This document shows positions 32,495 through 34,679 of a stretch of 34,679 nt of DNA, one piece after another. How positions within the stretch are numbered: position 1 is the stretch's first letter; each line of letters starts with the position of its first letter. Source of the stretch: Chloroflexota bacterium (lineage in GTDB: Bacteria > Chloroflexota > Limnocylindria > P2-11E). The translations under genes were made by a program, and so were the position numbers. The stretch lies in assembly GCA_005881885.1 (NCBI GenBank), contig VBDX01000124.1:1-34679 (forward strand), written 5' to 3'. The notes beneath the pieces were generated by a model, which saw only the letters and a list, made by a program, of their open reading frames with translations, did no database searches and had not been told where the DNA came from.

Positions 32495-32528
32495 GGGCAG
32501 GTCGCGGACGTCCCTCCACGATCCCGGA

Positions 32529-32765
32529 GTGATGAAAATCGGTGGCGATCTCAGGCTTCAGCTGCGAAGGCCCCTTCCACGCCTGCTGTGGAACAGCGCG
32601 GATTGTGCAGGCCAGGTCTTCTGCGCCTATGAGCAACGACATGTGGCTCTCAAACGATGCGTCCGATGCCCGTACGCGGCTGAGGTCGATCTCTCGGCCC
32701 TGACGGGTGGGGTCAGGTGCCAAGTGCCCTACGCCAGACAATCGTTTCGCGGAGCGAGCGAGTGA
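32529..32765 (+). CDS. small zinc-ribbon-like protein
   Basis: The 78-residue protein has an Arg/Leu N-terminus and then Cys32 in VFCAYEQRHVALKRC, a CxxC pair Cys44/Cys47 (RCVRCPYAAEVDL) and Cys64 (GVRCQVPY). This is the spacing of a small treble-clef/zinc-ribbon motif of the CPxxx..C..C...VxC type that also occurs fused to CBS or USP domains. GTG 32529/ATG 32532 follows a near-consensus DosR box. Its stop overlaps the next gene (TGATG). Metal binding is inferred; no enzymatic role is seen. Confidence 0.65.
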   Translation: MMKIGGDLRLQLRRPLPRLLWNSADCAGQVFCAYEQRHVALKRCVRCPYAAEVDLSALTGGVRCQVPYARQSFRGASE

Positions 32766-33004
32766 TGGCGGTCGTCTTCGCTCACAAACTGGATCTCAGA
32801 GGACTCCGCCGCCCGCAGCCGCTTCTGGAACTCGCGGACGCATTGATCCACGCTCGCCGAGGGGACTTGCTGGAGGTCCTCACAACGGATCCGTCGAGCG
32901 TGCAGGACTTCGCGCTCTGGAGCGTGTCGACCTGCAACGACTTGATTGAGTCGAGCCAGTTCGGCGATGCGTTCCGCTTCGTTGTGCGGAAGCGCGCCGA
33001 TTGA
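32765..33004 (+). CDS. TusA/SirA-fold protein lacking the catalytic cysteine
   Basis: The 79-residue protein matches TusA: KLDLRGLRRPQPLLELADAL, GDLLEVLTTDPSSVQDFALWS, GDAFRFVVRKR. The persulfide-carrying Cys of the CPxP motif is Arg16 here (RRPQP), so it cannot act as a classical sulfur carrier. ATG 32765 overlaps the zinc-ribbon stop and its own stop overlaps the next gene, so the three are tightly coupled. One Cys (STCND, around residue 56) remains, but not at the known active position. Confidence 0.85.
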   Translation: MAVVFAHKLDLRGLRRPQPLLELADALIHARRGDLLEVLTTDPSSVQDFALWSVSTCNDLIESSQFGDAFRFVVRKRAD

Positions 33005-33447
33005 CCTCTTTCTCGATGCCGTTTGACGATTCGGTACAGGTCCTCGCCGAAGATGAGTGCCTCTTACTTCTCAATACCCGCGAGGTAGGCCGCATTACGT
33101 TCGAGTTCAAGGGAAGGATCGAGATCTTCCCAGTCAACTACGGCGTTGATGGCGCGGTCATCGTTTTCCGCACGAGTCCGGGCACCAAGCTCGAAGCGGT
33201 CCCGAAGACGGCAGTCGCGTTTGAGGTGGACAGTTGGGACCCTGAATCAGGCATTGGCTGGAGCGTGATCGCGAGGGGACGCGCCGAGGAGGTGACGACC
33301 AACATCGGTCGCGTGGCCGAGCATCTCCGCTGGGTGCCCGTGCATCCCGCCGCGCCTGGCGAGCGCTCGCACTGGCTTGCGATCAAGCCGACCGAAATCA
33401 CGGGGCGGCGATTCCATGTGGCGCGCGCGAAGCGCGAAAGACTCTAG
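33001..33447 (+). CDS. pyridoxamine 5'-phosphate oxidase-like (split-barrel flavin-binding) protein
   Basis: The 148-residue protein has ECLLLLNTREVGRITFEFKGRIEIFPVNYGVDGAVIVFRTSPGTKLEAV, VAFEVDSWD and GWSVIARGRAEEV, the pattern of Rv3129/Rv1155-like PNPOx-fold proteins that bind FMN or F420. A member is part of the mycobacterial DosR regulon, which fits the box upstream of this operon. TTG 33001 overlaps the TusA-like stop (TTGA); ATG 33016 is an alternative. It is likely a cytoplasmic flavin- or F420-dependent reductase; the substrate is unknown. Confidence 0.88.
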   Translation: MTSFSMPFDDSVQVLAEDECLLLLNTREVGRITFEFKGRIEIFPVNYGVDGAVIVFRTSPGTKLEAVPKTAVAFEVDSWDPESGIGWSVIARGRAEEVTTNIGRVAEHLRWVPVHPAAPGERSHWLAIKPTEITGRRFHVARAKRERL

Positions 33448-33902
33448 TTCCCTTGTTCAGCGCACCGTCTCCTGCTTCCATCACGGCAATTGGGGGAACA
33501 ACGATGGTCAAAATCCCCATGAAACGATCGCTCAAAAAGATGTCGTGGCGCGGCGAACCGGCGCGCTATCTGTGCGCCTCGCACTCGTCTCCGGACTCGC
33601 CGGATGGAACCTAGGGATGTTCCTACCGAAGGCGATGACTGGAGTTCGTCCGTGGCGCCGCGACCCGGCCTAACTGATCGCATTTTGTGGCGGCGTGAGG
33701 CAGCGATCCGCAACGCGTCTGAACGACGTCCACCGGCGCGCGACTGCCCGGCCGCGAGCCTCCGCGTGAGGTCCCAAGGAAACGGGTCAAACGGCGCAGC
33801 AGGTAGGTCCGAATGGCACCCGCTGGCGTCGGGTAATCACCCTACGGTTCGGCGAAACGCCGCCATCCGCTCGATCGGGTGCTCCGGCAAGAGGTAGGAC
33901 AA
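33448..33902. other. 455-base stretch with no firmly supported gene
   Basis: Two very small plus-strand frames are worth noting. One runs from ATG 33504 to TAG 33614 (36 residues, preceded by GGGGGAA, basic, no helix). The other runs from GTG 33545 to TAA 33673 (42 residues, with a hydrophobic stretch VRLALVSGLAGWNLGMFLP). They overlap in different frames and neither has enough support to be called. No DosR-like box was seen here. Confidence 0.5.
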
Positions 33903-34334
33903 GTGAAGACTCTTCTGGCAACGGCAGCGGTCTCGGTCCTGCTCCTCGCCGCGTGCGGAACCGCGGGGGGAACAGGCGCTACGACGGTCAACGCGAACGC
34001 AAGGACGGTCAATGCCACACTCACCGACAGCAAGATCGTGCTCGACCAATCCACTGTGCCAAGCGGCAAGATCACCTTCAACGTGAAGAACGGCGGCACG
34101 ATGGTCCACGAGGTCGTGGTGCTCAAGACAGACGTGCCCGCGGACAAGGTCGCGCCGGACCCGGACGAGCCGGGCAAGATGTCCGAGGATGGCAGCCAGG
34201 GCGAGAGCGGCGATCTCGACCCGACTCAGGCCAAGACGTTCACGCTCGATCTCGCGCCTGGTAACTATGTCCTCATCTGCAACCAGCCCGCGCACTACCT
34301 GCTCGGGATGCACATCGCCTTCGTGGTCAAGTAA
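33903..34334 (+). CDS. cupredoxin-type copper-binding lipoprotein
   Basis: The 143-residue protein has a signal peptide KTLLATAAVSVLLLAACG ending in a lipobox Cys, a Thr/Asn-rich linker, then a single cupredoxin domain with type 1 copper ligands: His in MVHEVVVL, Cys in YVLICNQ, His in PAHYLLG and Met in GMHIAF. GAGGTAGGA precedes GTG 33903. It is anchored outside the membrane and likely carries electrons or copper; it could partner the multicopper oxidase about 7 kb away, which is speculative. A strong hairpin follows the stop. Confidence 0.9.
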   Translation: MKTLLATAAVSVLLLAACGTAGGTGATTVNANARTVNATLTDSKIVLDQSTVPSGKITFNVKNGGTMVHEVVVLKTDVPADKVAPDPDEPGKMSEDGSQGESGDLDPTQAKTFTLDLAPGNYVLICNQPAHYLLGMHIAFVVK

Positions 34335-34350
34335 CCGGACCTCGAGGCAC

Positions 34351-34380
34351 AAGCCCGCTGGGCAAACGCCCGGCGGGCTT
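34351..34380 (+). terminator. strong GC hairpin after the cupredoxin gene
   Basis: AAGCCCGC (34351-34358) pairs perfectly with GCGGGCTT (34373-34380). The stem is extended by a T-G wobble and GGGC/GCCC around an AAAC loop, about 13 bp in all. The A and T ends make it usable in both directions for the convergent genes. Confidence 0.75.
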
Positions 34381-34423
34381 TGCGTACTCGTCGACACGGG
34401 TTCACCAGAACGTGAGAGTCCCG

Positions 34424-34513
34424 TGATGGCGCCGCCGCGGAGTTGAAGTACGCGGCCGCGATCCGGCTCCGGAACGCGCCGTGCTCGCAGACGAACACGA
34501 CCGTGCGGATCAT
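34424..34513 (-). pseudogene. truncated low-molecular-weight phosphatase/arsenate-reductase-like gene
   Basis: ATG 34513 begins IRTVVFVCEHGAFRSRIAAAYFN, the P-loop Cx5R start of LMW-PTP/ArsC-type proteins, which are normally 120-150 residues. After about 28 residues the sequence stops resembling the family and runs into the hairpin terminator at 34380, so only the N-terminus remains. Its ATG overlaps the stop of the chromate transporter gene (ATGA), suggesting a former two-gene unit whose 3' part was deleted. Confidence 0.65.
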
Positions 34514-34679
34514 CGGACCGCGAATATGGTGATGCCGATGATTCCGGCCGCCCCGACCAGAAGAGGCTCCGGCAGCTTCGTCCGCCAGAGTACGAGGAAC
34601 GCCGCGAGGAAGATGACCAGCGTCGTCACGTCGACGATGACCTGCGTCCCGATGACCGCGGCCGCACCCACGATCGCGC
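34510..34679 (-). CDS. chrA: chromate transporter (ChrA family), C-terminal part only
   Basis: The frame enters from the right edge and encodes AIVGAAAVIGTQVIVDVTT, LVIFLAAFLVLWRTKLPEPL and LVGAAGIIGITIFAV before TGA 34512-34510. Two hydrophobic helices joined by WRTKLPEP(LL) are typical of the C-terminus of chromate transporters. The rest lies outside the window. The call rests on about 56 residues, so it is moderate. Confidence 0.6.
   Translation of the reverse strand, partial: AIVGAAAVIGTQVIVDVTTLVIFLAAFLVLWRTKLPEPLLVGAAGIIGITIFAVR

Larger units (their letters stand above)
32109..32528. other. 420-base divergent intergenic region with two DosR-like boxes
   Basis: No convincing gene lies here. 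The left part holds the box at 32178-32191 for the minus-strand 80-residue/receiver-like B unit, and the right end holds the near-consensus box at 32480-32494 for the plus-strand zinc-ribbon operon. GGCCACAAAGGGCC at 32357-32370 is a possible further weak site. The overlapping minus-strand frame of about 150 codons is Arg/Gly/Ser-rich and treated as spurious. Confidence 0.6.

Noticed and set aside
32280-32741. Minus-strand frame of 153 codons opposite the zinc-ribbon gene
   Set aside because: It covers a regulatory box and an operon with supported genes; composition is Arg/Gly/Ser-rich and no domain is seen.
1-34679. CRISPR array, insertion sequence, integrase or rRNA
   Set aside because: No regularly spaced repeats, transposase or integrase motifs or rRNA signatures were seen on reading both strands; only the tRNA fragment hints at mobility.

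Overview
The window is GC-rich (roughly two thirds G+C by eye) with dense, overlapping ATGA/GTGA gene junctions, frequent GTG/TTG starts and probable leaderless promoters. Gene content (DUF4389, a NMT1-type ABC uptake operon, an ArsR-SRPBCC-VOC cassette, DosR/DevS-type regulators with universal stress and flavin-binding proteins) suggests an uncultured soil or groundwater bacterium, most likely a Chloroflexota of the Limnocylindria/CSP1-4 type, with an actinobacterium as the alternative. This taxonomic guess is inference; no rRNA or marker gene is present.

Layout. 1-4813 (minus): a nucleotide-sugar/glycan unit (UDP-sugar dehydrogenase, SDR epimerase, methyltransferase, GT2 glycosyltransferase) followed by a rhodanese protein and a DUF5996 protein. 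4932-6161 (plus): a membrane GT-C-like glycosyltransferase; 6268-6921: a DUF4389 membrane protein. 7013-15843 (minus): an eight-gene catabolic and uptake operon (FAD oxidoreductase, class III CoA-transferase, enoyl-CoA hydratase, ABC binding protein/ATPase/permease, amidohydrolase, aldehyde dehydrogenase), divergent from an XRE-cupin regulator at 15899. A palindrome lies over its predicted promoter. 16561-20105: a RibD-like reductase, an APH-type kinase, and a leaderless ArsR-SRPBCC-VOC-DUF1801 operon. 20342-20383 holds the 3' part of a tRNA-Phe, a possible integration scar. 20438-24932: an oligopeptide-type binding lipoprotein, an orphan hybrid-less sensor kinase and an alpha/beta hydrolase.

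25.2-33.5 kb is the most interesting part. It looks like a compact DosR/DevR-type (hypoxia/redox dormancy) regulon. A DevS-like GAF kinase, which keeps the residues equivalent to the DosS heme ligand and distal Tyr, and a DevR-like response regulator sit in an operon with DoxX and a small cysteine-bearing receiver-like protein. Around them lie a two-domain multicopper oxidase, a universal stress protein, a second cysteine-bearing receiver-like protein, a zinc-ribbon/TusA-like/flavin-oxidase-fold operon, several tiny membrane peptides, and a membrane-anchored stand-alone copy of the DevR DNA-binding domain. About ten intergenic copies of a motif close to the mycobacterial DosR box (best copies GGGACCTTCGGCCCT) precede these units, mostly about 40-85 bases before a start codon.

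33.9-34.7 kb: a cupredoxin lipoprotein, a strong hairpin terminator, a truncated low-molecular-weight phosphatase/arsenate-reductase-like gene and the C-terminus of a chromate transporter.
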